This document shows positions 33,246 to 45,049 of a stretch of 64,000 nucleotides of DNA, piece after piece. The stretch comes from Prunus persica (taxonomy: Eukaryota; Streptophyta; Magnoliopsida; Rosales; Rosaceae). Both the position numbers and the translations under genes were made by a program. Numbering within the stretch: position 1 is the stretch's first letter; each line of letters opens with the position of its first letter. The stretch is from NCBI RefSeq assembly GCF_000346465.2, contig NC_034009.1, positions 23,800,225 through 23,864,224 of the forward strand. The letters are read 5' to 3'. The notes below the pieces were generated by a model that was given only the letters and a program-made list of their open reading frames with translations, ran no database searches and was not told the origin of the DNA.

Positions 33246-33513
33246 TGTAATAACCCAAACCTAAATTAATATTTAATTAGTAATTTATTTCGAGGAAAAG
33301 ATAATTTTGCCCTTGGAATAATTTAGTGAAGAAAAGTTGACTTTTTGACCGAGAAGAAATTTGACAATTCCACACACACCGTAGCATAGAGCACGACGAA
33401 ATGAGTCCGTAGACACCAAGTGGACTCGATTCGGAGCTTTAACAAAGAAAATACGGTTAAAATATTACGAGGGACAAAACGGTAATTTGAAAAATCAAAA
33501 TTTTTAAAACCTC

Positions 33514-33588
<75 letters not shown>

Positions 33589-35929
33589 CGAATGCAACCG
33601 CGCCTCCCTCCAGTTTGGCTAGCCACCAGCTCCGGTCACCACAGGCCACGCCGGTACCGATCTGACTGGCCCGACCCCGCCGTCACGCCTCAGCCCGCTC
33701 CTGTCGCGAGTAGCTCGTCAGCCGCCGGATTCTATCGAAAACAAGCTAGTTTTGCACAGATTTTGCAACTGCTCGTTCTCCCTCATTTCTCCTCCAAATT
33801 TGACGAGTAAGGTATGGATTTCTACCTATTTTCCACGCTCTAGCTGATGGTTGGGTAGGATTGCATCGATTTTGAATGTAGGTAATTGATATTCGAATTG
33901 GAAATTCGGTCAGTTTTTGGCCTCCGAGTTCAGCCACTTTCAGTCAGTTTTTGGGGTAGGTCCAAGAACAAAAGTGATTCTAAGTATGGTGTTATACCTA
34001 GGGTAGGAGTTTGGAGCCGTGGTTTTGAGATTTTCCGGTGATACGTAATCGCTTTGGGCACCTAGCGCTGCTAGCGCGTGTGGTGGCACGTGAGCAAGTG
34101 TAGTGAAGTGGCACTGTCTCTCGATGAGATCCTTACATTGTCACGAGCACGTAGGAATTCGCGGATCTCAATTTGGATGCCGTTTGAGCCTTGAACAGAT
34201 TTTACATATTGTGCTATTTTTGGGTTCAATACTGTTGAGCCGTTGGATCGTAATAAGTTTCAGATATGTTAATCTAGACAATTTTAGAATCATGTAGGAT
34301 TCGACGGATGGTGAATCGAAGTCCCGGATACTCTGAAATCGCAAACCCTAGGGCTAGGGTTTAGAAATCATGCGATTGTACGATCGTGATTAATCCGACC
34401 GTCCGATCGAGATCATACCCTCGGGACATGTGTCCTAGATATATTGGATCTTCTAGCGGCTTCCGGATCATATTGTGAGGTCATGGACCTGCGAGGTTCC
34501 GGGTTGACTTTTTGGGACTTTAGCGCTTTTTGAGTCCCAAGATACTGCTAACCATTCCAAGTGGAAGGAAAGCTTTTATGGGCATAGGAACAGCTTTAAT
34601 CTGACGCACGTACTTCTAGGAGCCGATGGTCAGGATTTTAAATTAATATTATATTGTATTAATAGAATATTATGGTCGTTGAATCAGGTACCCAGGCACC
34701 AGTTGACCTGCAGGAGGGACCTTCAAGAGGTCCAGCGAGCTCGGACTACCAGTGAGTGAACTCTTTGTTTTTATAAATGAATTTAAGCAGTTCAGTTACA
34801 GTTATTGATCTTGAATAATTTTTATTCAAAGATTAGCGTTTTATAAGCTGTTATATGCTTTTAAATATTTTGTTTTGCATGCTGCCGAGTGGAATACCCT
34901 TTAAAGGATATAGGAAAAGAAATTTTAGTTAATTATCAGATAAATGGCAGCAGAATTTTAGAGGGTACAGAAATTCAGTTATTCAACAGATTTTTTTCAG
35001 AAACTTTATATTTTCCTAAACCACCTTGTACCCAGATATACAAATGTTGCCTTCAGTAAATACGTTGCCTTCGGAATAAAATTGTTGCCTTCGGTATAGT
35101 CAGCGCGTTTGACAGTTGCCCCACGAGTTCTATGGTACCTGAACTCGTGTGGAGCGAGTAATGCGGATCATGCGGACTACGGTCCCCTGAATCCTGCGAG
35201 TTGCGGCTTGGACTGACCTTGTGTCACTGAGACCTGCGAGTACGTATCACCCATGGTGATGCAAGGAATTGACGGAAATAAGGGGTACACCTAGGTGGTA
35301 GTTTTAAACTGTTTTCAATACCTTAAGAAATTAATGTTGACCATGAGTATGCTTGGCTTATATACATGTATAATTATATGAGTGCATTGATTTCAGAAAT
35401 AAAGAGAAGAATTTAGTTTGTATAACTGTTTTTACAGTGGGGTTAGTATGTTCATATGCTATTTTCTAAACTTTATTTTTGGGTCCACTCACCCTTTTTA
35501 ATGTTTTGCGTCTCCAGGCAGTAGGCGTGCACAGGGATCCACCACCGGGCCGTTTTCCACCTTCCGCGCCTTCCTTTTGATGTAGGACTTTTTGTTTTGT
35601 AAAAGGATTGACTCCTTTGTAAATTCTTAGTAGTCGCTCTGATGTTTTGCCCTAAACTTAGAATTTAACTGTTGGAATGTATATATACGTATGCTGGCAG
35701 TTGGTTGTATATACATATATATATATACTTGTTTGACAGGTGTAAATATTTTGGTATTGATCCAGTTACAAGGGAGACTGCCTATTTTTCGGTAGAAGTC
35801 AACCTTGTTATTTTATCGTGCTTTGTATAGAAGGGCAATTAGGTCATTCATGCCCGACATCCACCAGGTGTCGGACACGCACAGGGTCCGGCTAGGATTC
35901 CAAAGTGGAATTTGGGTCGGGTCCTGTCA
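33246..35929 (+). repeat. Gypsy 3' LTR
   Basis: 2684 bp. Contains an expanded (CT)n microsatellite (about 33515-33584) and the 133 bp lost from the 5' LTR. Also a run of inverted motifs near 35100-35280 (ACGAGTTC/GAACTCGT, CATGGTG/CACCCATG) shared with the 5' LTR. Ends CCTGTCA at 35929. Confidence 0.92.
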
Positions 35930-36268
35930 TAGGTACCTGCGATTACCTATACGACAGGGCCATAATTATGTGGAAGATACGATTTTTGCGATTCTTTCCA
36001 TTCTTGGCGTCTGAAGATTGTTTAACGCGATTTTTGATATTTTGTTGGCATTTAGGTTATCCGATTTCTATCTTAGGGGCAAAATTGGAAGCACAACATA
36101 AATTAAAAAATTAAGAAATTAAAATATAAACCTTAGAAATTAAAAGAAGGTAAGTAATCCTACATGTCACAAAAGTCAGAGGACTTGAACTACTAACAAC
36201 AAATGTGTGGATTGCACCCAAATTTTATCATAAGAATTGGACTTATACCGAATTTTCTATAAAAATAA

Positions 36269-38227
36269 ATTTGATTTTCATTCTCTTCCGTGTATTTTCT
36301 TGGGATATAGTCCAAATCACCATGGTTACCGCTACTTAAATCCCCAAATAGGCAGGATATATATTTCTAGACATGCACGTTTTCATGAACAAGCCTTTCC
36401 ATTTTCTGTTTCTCCAACTTCTGTGTTGCAGGCTCCAAAAGACCCACTATCTGATCCTTTTTTGTTGCCTATAGAGTTCCCAAGTTCAGCAGATGCAGCA
36501 AGGGTGTGCATTTAAATTCAAATTCCACTACAGCTTCAAATCTTGCATTATCTCCTCACAACATCTCCCATAATGATATTTCATCTATGATTCCTTCCCA
36601 ACATGAAAATATTGATCCTACTGTTATTAACTCCAATGGTCAGGAATTAGCTATAGCTTTGGCAGCCACTCAAGGAGAAAACCCAAGTCAAAGGCATCAA
36701 AATGCTAGATACTCTCTTCGCCCGAGACCAACCCCCAATCCCAAATACACTCTTCCTCATGCACTTTTAACTGAAGCTGACACCCAACATGAGCCAACTT
36801 TTTTCTCTGATGCTAACAAACAACACCACTAACGTGTTGCAATGATTGAAAAATTGAATGCCCGCTTAAAGAATGGCACTTCGTCACTTGTTCCCTATGA
36901 TCCTTCCATGAAAGTTGTTGGGTGTAAGTGGGTGTTTCGTGTCAAGCGCAAGGCTGATGGTACAATTGCTAGGTACAAAGCACGTTTAGTTGCCAAGGGA
37001 TTTCATCAACAAGAGGGAGTTGATTACACTGAGACGTTTAGTCCCGTTGTCAAAACCACCACTATTCGCACAGTTTTGTCACTTGCTGTCAGCAATGGTT
37101 GGGAAGCTCGTCAGTTGGACGTAAGTAATGCTTTTCTCCATGGTCATCTTAAAGAAGAGGTTTACATGACTCAACCATCGGGATTTCTTGATTCCTCTCA
37201 ACCGCATCATGTTTGTAGACTTCAGCGATCCCTTTATGGCTTAAAACAAGCACCACAGGCATGGTTTCAGTGTTTGAGTTCTTCCCTTTTACAACTTCAA
37301 TTTGTTGGCTCTAAGATGGATAGTTCATTGTTTGTTTTTAATGATCGAACTACGATTATCTATGTTCTTGTGTATGTTGATGATATAATCATCACAGGAA
37401 ATAATAGTGCTGTTATTGGATTAATCCTTTCTCAGCGCAAATACATCATTGATCTCCTAAAGCGATTCCATTTGGCCGACATCAAGCCTATTGATACACC
37501 AATGGCCTCTTCTAGCAAGCTTAGCAAATCTGATGGTGAACCATTATCTAATCCACAACAATACAGAAGCATCGTTGGTGCTCTTCAATATGTCACCTTA
37601 ACTCACCTGGAATTGTCTTTCTCTGTTAACAAAGTTTGTCAATTTATGCACAATCCCACCAGTGAACATTGGGCTAGCATCAAGAGAATTCTTCGGTATC
37701 TCAAGAAAACTATCTCTCATGGACTTTTCCTCAGCAAATCTTCTTCTCATGCCATTCAAGCTTTTTGTGATGTGGATTGGGCTGGATGTCCAGATGATCG
37801 CCGCTCAACTGGTGGGTTTGCTATTTACCTTGGCTGTAACTTGGTCTCGTGGTCAGCCAAAAAGCAACATACTGTTGCCCGGTCCTCCACTGAGGCGGAA
37901 TATCGTGCCATTGCCAACACTTTCACTGAAATTATTTGGCTTCGCTCATTACTCCAGGAACTTGGATTTTCCACATCTGCTTCACCTGTCTTATGGTGTG
38001 ACAACTTAGGAGCAACCTACCTTTCTGCTAATCCAATTTCTCATGCTCGTACAAAGCACGTAGAAATCGATTATCATTTTGTTCGTGATCAAGTTTCTGC
38101 AGGAAAGCTTAGTGTTAAATTTATCTCCACCAAGGATCAACTTGCTGATATCATGACCAAACCATTAAGCTCCCCTTGCTTCACCTTCATCAGAGACAAG
38201 TTGAGAGTTCAAGAACGCTTAACTTGA
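36269..38227 (+). pseudogene. Copia integrase end, RT and RNase H
   Basis: Resumes exactly after the 10-bp TSD with the CIFLGYSPNHHGYR block of integrase. A Ser/Pro-rich linker has stops at about 36513 and 36830. A 461-codon frame (36842-38227) follows with RT motifs KWVFRVKRKADG, RLVAKGF, LDVSNAFLHG, SLYGLKQAP and YVDD (about 179-182). Between YVDD and the LSQRKYIIDLL block about 40 residues normally present in Copia RT are missing in frame. RNase H (DWAGCPDDRRSTGG, SSTEAEYRA, TKHVEIDYHF) is complete. Not functional. Confidence 0.92.
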
Positions 38228-38236
38228 GGGGGCGTA

Positions 38237-38471
38237 TTAGTTGCACCTTCAACCGTTACAAATGCAGCTGTAACAGCTGCAGATCACCCATGATATTAGC
38301 ACCAGCTGTAGTCCCTCATTCCTAAGAATCTTGTAATTATTTTGTAATCTTTCCTTGATCATAGCAAGTGTAACGCCTCCTTGATATCAGCTCTTTTGAA
38401 TTTCTGTAACTGATTCATACTGTGTATAAATATAGAAAATCTCAACACTATTTGGTGTGAGGAAATCTAAA
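38237..38471 (+). repeat. Copia 3' LTR, boundaries approximate
   Basis: Follows the tract TTGAGGGGGCG directly after the RNase H stop. The expected TG start appears as TATTAG (a G-to-A change). It contains a TATA-like TGTATAAATA at about 38423. The end is set by the point where similarity to the J-domain leader (9755 on) resumes. No 5' partner exists in the window, so the TSD is unknown. Confidence 0.55.
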
Positions 38472-39665
38472 CTTTATACCTTGCAACCTTCATGGCAATT
38501 TTCCAACTGATTTTTATTCATTCCTTTGTTTGAAGTTGAACACTAAGTGGCAAGCAGCATCACTGTAACAATACAATTTACGTAACAAGAAGACTGTTAT
38601 ATATATAGGAAGATGGAGTGCTTAAAAAATGAGGCCATCAGAGCGAAAGAGCTTTCGAAGAGTTGTCCGTCCAAAAGGATCTTGCGGGGTGAAGAAATTT
38701 GCTCTCAATTCTCAAAAAGCTTGTTTCCAGAGCTTGAAGGTCTTCCCCAAATGCTGGCAACATTGGATGTCTACGTTCATGCAGAGAACCGAATTAATAG
38801 GGAAGCTGATTGTGGATCACTACAGTGAGGAGCTAGGGGTAACCGTAGTTCCCCTTATCAAAATAGCTCATTTCAGGAACGTGTTTCCCCTAAACCGAGT
38901 TCCTTCACACCGACTTATTGTTGGAATTTTAAAAAAGTTTTAAAAATTTAACCGTTTTATTTATTTAATTATTTTGGCTGTTTTATTTTATTTATTGTGG
39001 GAGTTATAAATATATAATATTCAGGTTTTATTCCTATATTGAATGCCTTAATTTTCTAGTTGGTGAAGGTTACATGTTATTGGATGCCTATAAAATGTCA
39101 CTCCTCCTTCACATTTGAACAACCACAATACACCATCAGAATATCACATACCACAATCACCACCACAAACTAATTCTCTCTTTTTCTACCTTTATATATA
39201 TTCTCTACTTTATATTATTATTTTGGCAATGATTCGGTGACTTGGATACCTATATCCGTCTATGAACGTGCTCATAGCGGATCTTGAGTTTGTGTACAAT
39301 GGGTCGTATCTTTGAGTCTTGTAGACCGTCAGTACCTGCACGTAGGAAGGCTACAAATGCTTTAGGACAGCGTATTTGACGTGCTTCATTGTACCAAACT
39401 TACCTTTTTACTTATTATTTATTTTGCTTGTACTTACCTATTATTTTGTTTTCTTCAATTTCATTGTACCTTAATTAAAAGCTTTCCAATTTGTTTATAA
39501 GTTATTTATAATATAAATGTTTTTGTATTTGAATTTACGGAAAAGGAAAGCTATATTTTTTCATAACACTTACAGGTTGAGAAGGCTCCAAATACTCGAG
39601 AGGGTTTTTGGGAGTTGGATCTAGCAGCTACTTCGCAACAACTTCTTCAGGTCATAGACTCATAA
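38472..39665 (+). pseudogene. Decayed J-domain/DUF3444 gene copy
   Basis: Leader similarity (CTTCATGGCAATTTTC against 9765) leads to an ATG (38612) in the same context as the intact gene. The first ~65 residues are recognisable (MEC start, LFPELEGLPQMLATLDVYV), with two compensating frameshifts. At about 38812 it jumps to the equivalent of 11829 in the intact gene, so the J domain, zinc ribbon and most of DUF3444 are deleted. The DUF3444 end is then cut again and split by a solo LTR (38919-39568). The last piece (39569-39665) matches the APNAPKGCRELDPAAT end. 3'-UTR similarity continues to about 39790. Confidence 0.88.
38919..39568. mobile_element. 650-bp solo LTR in the pseudogene
   Basis: Begins TGTTGG and ends TAACA (a TG..CA LTR). 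It is flanked by CTTAT (38914-38918) and CTTAC (39569-39573), a 5-bp TSD with one change. The intact paralogue has CTTACG at this very point, so the right copy is ancestral. A CCTATAAAATG promoter-like block lies at about 39085. No coding sequence. Probably Copia by its TGTTG/AACA ends. Confidence 0.82.
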
Positions 39666-39861
39666 ATATTGTTCAAGATAAACAAAAGGTGCAGAATGAT
39701 GAAAATGCAGAGCCATAAAACAAATCAAGATGAAAGGCATAAAGATTGAAGCATGCTGATTTTAGTTCATGAACAATAGATGATTTGCAAGTTTGGCAAG
39801 TTTCCCATAAAGAAAAAAAAAATCTAAATTGATTTTGATTTATAAAATCTTATAATTCAGA

Positions 39862-39984
39862 TGTGACACTATATAATAAAAATGTTATATAAATTAAGTG
39901 ACTTGACACTATATAGTAAAAATTATTGTGCAAATTAAGTAATGTGTGGCGCTATATAGTAAAAAAATGTTATGCATATTAGGA
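39862..39984. repeat. Tandem repeat, three units of 42-50 bp
   Basis: Three units carry TGACACTATATA(A/G)TAAAAA and an AAATTAAGT tail, starting near 39862, 39903 and 39952. It lies just after the 3' similarity of the pseudogene; non-coding. Confidence 0.7.
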
Positions 39985-40184
39985 CATGATTCAAATCCAT
40001 TCTCTTTTCTTTTTCAATTTGAATTTTTAATTGAATCCCTACCATAAAAGAATTCCATCCCCCTTAAAAATAAATTGGACCTGATTTTCTGGTTTTCTTT
40101 GTCTAGTTTTTTTTTTTTTTTTCTATATTTGGACTAGCCTCTATGCACTCGATTCTGAGCCTACGAGAGGCTTTTTTAAAAAAA

Positions 40185-40425
40185 AAATTAAAATTTATTT
40201 TAGAATTAAAAAAGATAATGGGTAATTGTGTTCCATAAAAATAGTATCCATTATATGATTTTTCTTTTAATTTAAAATTTTTTTTAATATGAAAAAGTGT
40301 GAATTTACCATATTATCCTCATTTAATTAATAATTTCAATTCTTAATGTTTGCATTAACCAAGGGCATTTTTTTGTATTTTGAATGTTTTATCATTCTCA
40401 GCCTTTTGCTTTATATAAAAGTTTT
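40185..40425 (+). repeat. Dispersed repeat, copy B
   Basis: Same orientation and block order as 6895-7140 (see there). It ends in CTTTATATAAAAG immediately before the foldback element. The two copies differ by many substitutions, so the duplication is old. Confidence 0.6.
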
Positions 40426-40432
40426 GGCACAT

Positions 40433-43400
40433 GTATTACAACATTTGGGTTCACATGATCCATAATTGTAAATCCCCTATTTACAAGGATATGGATCCAC
40501 ATTACACGAAATTGGTAAATATGGACCTTGGAGATGTAAAATTGGGTCCATATTCTAGTAAATATGAGGGGTTACAAGTTTTAGGACCTGTGTTAAAATG
40601 TTTTGGATACGAGGGTACCATAATGTTGTAAAGAGGCTCCCTAACCTTGTAGGTTACAAGATTTTGGTAACCATTTACAAGTTTTGGACCTTGGAGAAGT
40701 AAATGTGGTCCTTATTTTTATAAACACAAGGGTTTAGAGTATTAAGAACGTCTTTTACCACGTTTTGGACCTCAATGTTCCATAAACTTGTAAAGTGTAT
40801 CCATAAACTTGTAATATCATAAATTACTATAGAAAAGATCTCTATTACAAAGTTAAGGTAAATGTGAATGTTGGAGACGTAAAATTGGTCCTTATTCTTG
40901 TAAATGCACGGTTTACAACATTAAGGATTTGTATTATGATGCTTTGGAAGCAAGAGTTCCATAAACTTGTAAAGTAAATCCGTAATCTCATAGATTACAA
41001 TATTTGGGTTCCCATTTATTAGTTTTTGCAATCTGATTACAAGTTTAAGGTTCTTCATAATCCATAATCTTATAATACCCTAATTTATAATAGAAAGGAT
41101 CCCCATTACAAGTTTATGGAATGTCGAGGTCCAAAACATTGTAAAGGGTCCTTATTATTGTAAACCCTTGTGTTTACAAGAATAAGGACCATATTTACTT
41201 CTCCAAGGTCCACCATTACCTTAACATTATAAGAGAGATCCTTTCTAATGTAAATTATAGTATTACAAGATTATGGATTATATAGAACTTCAAAGTTGTA
41301 ATCATGGTACAAAAACTTGTAAATAGGAATCCAAATATTGTAATCTACGAGATTAAGGATCCATTTTACAAGTTTATAGAACAATTACATCCAAACCATT
41401 GTAATACAAGTTCTTAATGTTGTAAACCTTTACGTTTACAAGAATATGAACCAAGTTTACATTTTCAAAGTCCACTATTACCTTAACTTTGTAATAGATA
41501 TCCTTTTATTGATAGGACCTGCCCCTGAATCTCCCCGGAAACCGGAGCGGACCTCGTCTTGAATCCGACATCACCCCGATGCCGGGCCCACTTATTAAAA
41601 ACTCGAGACTCATTACCAAAATTTTGGCAGAATCTCCCCTGTAAATTGAACAACCCAATAAAATCCAACCTGCATAACAAACACAATATAATCCCAACCA
41701 GCAGCATGCTTTCAAGCAAATAAACAGTTTACAATAAAGGCTTTCGACCTCATAAATCAACCCTAGCACGGGCGATAACAGAGCATGTCTAAGAAATTCA
41801 ATTACAACAAAAACAGAGTTCAAAGGAAATTAAATGAATGAGGAGTCCTACGAAGGCTCAAAGCTCGGAAACACACAATCCGGCTCTGCTGCGGAGCTCA
41901 GTCAACTACTGACTGGGGGCGCAAAACAGAAAATTGTTAGTAGACAAAAATAAAATCCAGTTCAGTGTAAACCAACGTAATATAACCCCACCGTTTAGAA
42001 AACCATGCAAGAAATCCAAATGCATCCCAAAACCATCATAATCAAGTATTTATATATATATATCAAAACCAAACCAATACCGAATGCCAAGTCCGAAATC
42101 CAAAAAGAACACTTTACAAACCCACTAATCAAATATTATAAGTCCCAAACTAAACTCTCGAAAGCGTACCCATTGGCACGACTGGCAAGAAAGTATCCTC
42201 ATCGAAAAACAAGAATGAATGAATAGTTATATATATGTAAATATATATAATATAAATATGACCATCACCTAGTTGTACATGGGAAACAATCCAACCGGGG
42301 GATTGTTTGACTAGTCACCATGGCAGAGTCCCAGTAAACAAATTCCTCAATACACCATGTGACTAGGGACGAGCCGTCCAACTAGGGGACTAACTCTCAA
42401 CCAGCACATACCGTCAATAGCCTCAAAACCCGTACGTCTATGACCAATCCTACGCGCGCAGACTACCCAATCAAGGGTCTACAGCAACATCCCGTCAAGG
42501 ATGCCCTGGGTTCCGACAATTCTAAGTATCTCAAGTTTCCATATCCAAGTTCCAAATCCGAGGAGGTACATAGGGTAGTGCTTATGGCACTCCAAACTAA
42601 CATTCTATACTCATCACTTTCCACAATCTCATCTCAACAACCCAAGTACCCCACATATAGCCAAACATATATAGAAATTCTCAAAATTCATATATACATA
42701 CTCAAGATATTCAAATATGCTAAAACCCAAAAATATATTTCCAATGCATCATAAAAATATCACTTTCAACAATTGAATAAATAATATATCCAATATACCA
42801 TTTAAAAACATCATGCATAATATTTCCCATCATAAAACCATACATAAGGTTTGAAAACAAAGTCCACTCACAAGTAGTCCCACGCTGCTTGACCCTGAGA
42901 GGGTCCCGCCTGCTGCATATGCGTAGTCGAAATACCTATTTCAGAATACGAATACGAGATTAATACGAAGCGTTTCGAACGAGAACTTTGAATTAAATAT
43001 CCTAATTTCTCAGGTTTCTAGTAAGTGTACGAGGAACGAGACGTTCTAAGGTCCAACTACCCAATTCGGATGATGGAACTGCTTCGGGAGATACTCGGTC
43101 AACCGGCGGTCAAACTTCCCAATTCGGGCCAACTGGGCCCATGGGACCCACGACTTCCGTTTCACAATCCGAAAGTTCCTAAAGGTTTCACAAGGTTTAA
43201 GATACTCAGCTTGCAAGTGTGGTCCGAAACGGATGGTTAGATCGCTTACGATCGCACGATCGGACGGTTACCGTAAAATGTAAACTTTAAGTTATTGAAT
43301 CGGAACATCCGGGGCTCTGATTCACGATCCGCGAATTCCTACATGATCCTATGAAGGTCTAGAGTAACATATATTAATTGGAAAATGATCCAATGGTCAG

Positions 43401-44032
43401 AACCTATCGAACCCGGATAACACACAATATGCGAAAATCCGTTCGATAGTCAAACGACGTCCGAAATGAGATCCGCGAAATCCTACGCACTCATGACAAC
43501 CAGGAGATCACATTAGGACAAAAATGCCCCTTTGCTACAGTGCCCACACGCCGGCAACGCCTGGATGTCCAAAGCGATTACTCTTCACGAAAAATCTCCA
43601 AATTACAAGCCACCCTCTCGCCTACAAGTTCTACTCGACAAGTGGAACACTTTATTCAACTACAGCCAAGTCCAATTCGGACGGAAAGTGGCCGGAATCG
43701 GCGTCGAAAACTCACGGTTTAAACCGGAACTTCATAGCTTCGATCAGGCGACCACCGTCACCATTGTCGTCGCACAACCTAGGATATAGCTAGAAGGAGA
43801 GGAGGGCTACCTGTTCCAAGCGACGGCGCAGCTCGCAATGGCTAGAAACGTCGGCAGTTTTGGACGATTTTTCACGTCGTTGCCACCACTGTTTGCCAAG
43901 TTTTCAATTGGAGAAAAGGGGTGGGCTGGGTAGAGGAGGAAGAGAGAAAACTTTTGCAAGAAACGGCACCTGAAATGGAGGTCGGACGACGAAGTTCTTG
44001 CCGTCTAAAATTCCGACAAAAAAAAAGTCAGG

Positions 44033-44087
<55 letters not shown>

Positions 44088-45048
44088 AAAAATCAGATTT
44101 TTATCCAAACTTTTTACGAAATTTTTACAAGTTTGCCACTGAACTACTTTTGGTCGCCAAACCTTCGTTACAACTCCGATTCAAGCCTACCATGAGTCTA
44201 TGGATTTGTCTCAGTACAACCTACCCAAAAATACCAGTCATTGCCCCAAAATCCTTCCGGATAAGAAAATGACCAATTTACCCTACCCTAAGGGTAAATT
44301 CATAATTTCACTTTAAATAAATTAAAATAGGAATTAAATTTGGAGTTGGGGTGTTACATTTATTGTAATATATGATATTACAAATTTGTGGATACACTTT
44401 ACAAGTTTATGTAACATAGAGGTCCAAATCATTGTAAAAGAGGTCTGTAATACTGTAAACCCTTGTGTTTACAAGAATAAGGACCACATTTACTTCTCCA
44501 AAGTCTACCCTTACCTTATTATTGTAAAAGGGATCCTTTCAATTATAAATCAGGATATTACAATGCTGTGGTGCAAAAAATCATAAACAAGAACCCAAAT
44601 CTTGTAATGTATGGGATTAAGGATATGCGTTATAAGTTTATGGAAAGCTTAAGTCCAAAGCACTATAATACAAGTCCTTAATGTTATAAACCATTTCATT
44701 TATAAGAATAAGTACCAATTTTACATCTCCAAAGTCCACAATTACCTTAACCATATAATAGAGATCATTTCTATTGTAATTTATGATATTACAAGTTTAT
44801 GGATACACTTTACAAGTTTATGGAACCTGGAGGTCCAAAACATTGTAAAGGAGGTCCTTAATACTGTAAACCCTTGTGTTTACAAGAATAAGGGCCACAT
44901 TTACTTCTCTAAGGTCAACCCTTACATTAACATTATAAGAGATATCATTTCTAATGTAAATTACAGTAGTACAAGATTATGGATTATAAAGAACCTCAAA
45001 GTTGTAATCATGGTACAAAAACTTGTAAATGTGAACCCAAATCTATTA
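40433..45048. mobile_element. Foldback-like element of inverted arrays
   Basis: The left part (to about 41100) carries phrases such as CTTGGAGAAGTAAATGTGG and CCTTATTTTTATAAACACAAGG. The rest carries their reverse complements (TTTACAAGAATAAGGACC, CACATTTACTTCTCC) two to four times. The outermost ends are also inverted (ATTTGGGTTCACAT left, ATGTGAACCCAAAT right). So two arms of tandem modules face each other, as in Foldback or long-TIR Mutator elements. The turn lies near 41095-41110. Net length without the nested solo LTR is about 1.75 kb. No transposase; TSD not convincing. Confidence 0.7.
41510..44358 (-). mobile_element. Gypsy solo LTR 2
   Basis: 2849 bp from TGATAGGACCTGCCCC to GGGGTGTTACA, with a perfect TSD TTTAT at 41505-41509 and 44359-44363. 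On the minus strand it starts TGTAACACCCCAAC, the same terminal plan as solo LTR 1 and the full Gypsy. It shares internal blocks with them (CATCACCCCGATG near 41569; CGATCGCACGATCGGACGG near 43251). A GA microsatellite lies at about 44036-44084. It carries no coding region and sits inside the foldback-like element. Confidence 0.9.
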
Positions 45049-45049
45049 T

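Larger units (their letters stand above)
25875..35929 (+). mobile_element. Full-length Gypsy chromovirus (Tekay/Del-like)
   Basis: A 10,055-bp element with two long LTRs, a primer-binding site, gag, protease, RT, RNase H, integrase and a polypurine tract in Ty3/Gypsy order. Both LTRs run TGTAATAACCC ... CCTGTCA. The flanks share TAGG (25871-25874, 35930-35933), or TAGGT if the terminal T is counted. The integrase tail ends in a VKVSWRSHNVEEATWE block, the chromodomain-type end of Tekay/Del chromoviruses. Several frameshifts, in-frame stops and a lost protease Asp show it cannot move by itself. Confidence 0.93.
25244..36258. mobile_element. Mutator-like element inside the Copia
   Basis: A perfect 10-bp duplication ATAAAAATAA flanks it (25234-25243 and 36259-36268). 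Removing one copy and the insert puts the Copia integrase back in frame, which is strong evidence for a precise insertion. The ends carry imperfect inverted repeats (GATATGGGTCCAATT left; GGTATAAGTCCAATT from the right). A 9-11-bp TSD fits MULEs. Without the nested Gypsy it is about 0.96 kb with no transposase, so non-autonomous. Tandem-like phrases (GGTACCTGCGATTACCTAT and variants) occur at 25700-25810 and 35932-35955. Confidence 0.75.
23795..38471 (+). mobile_element. Copia element, truncated and interrupted
   Basis: Ty1/Copia order is readable in pieces on the plus strand. In order: end of the gag zinc knuckle, protease, GAG-pre-integrase and integrase (23799-25243), then after a long interruption the rest of integrase, reverse transcriptase and RNase H (36269-38227). 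A purine tract (TTGAGGGGGCG) and about 235 bp of 3' LTR follow. The 5' LTR and nearly all of gag are absent, so the left end is a deletion breakpoint at about 23795. Two foreign insertions with TSDs break it (24624-24835; 25244-36258). It lies in the leader intron of the decayed J-domain copy. Confidence 0.88.
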
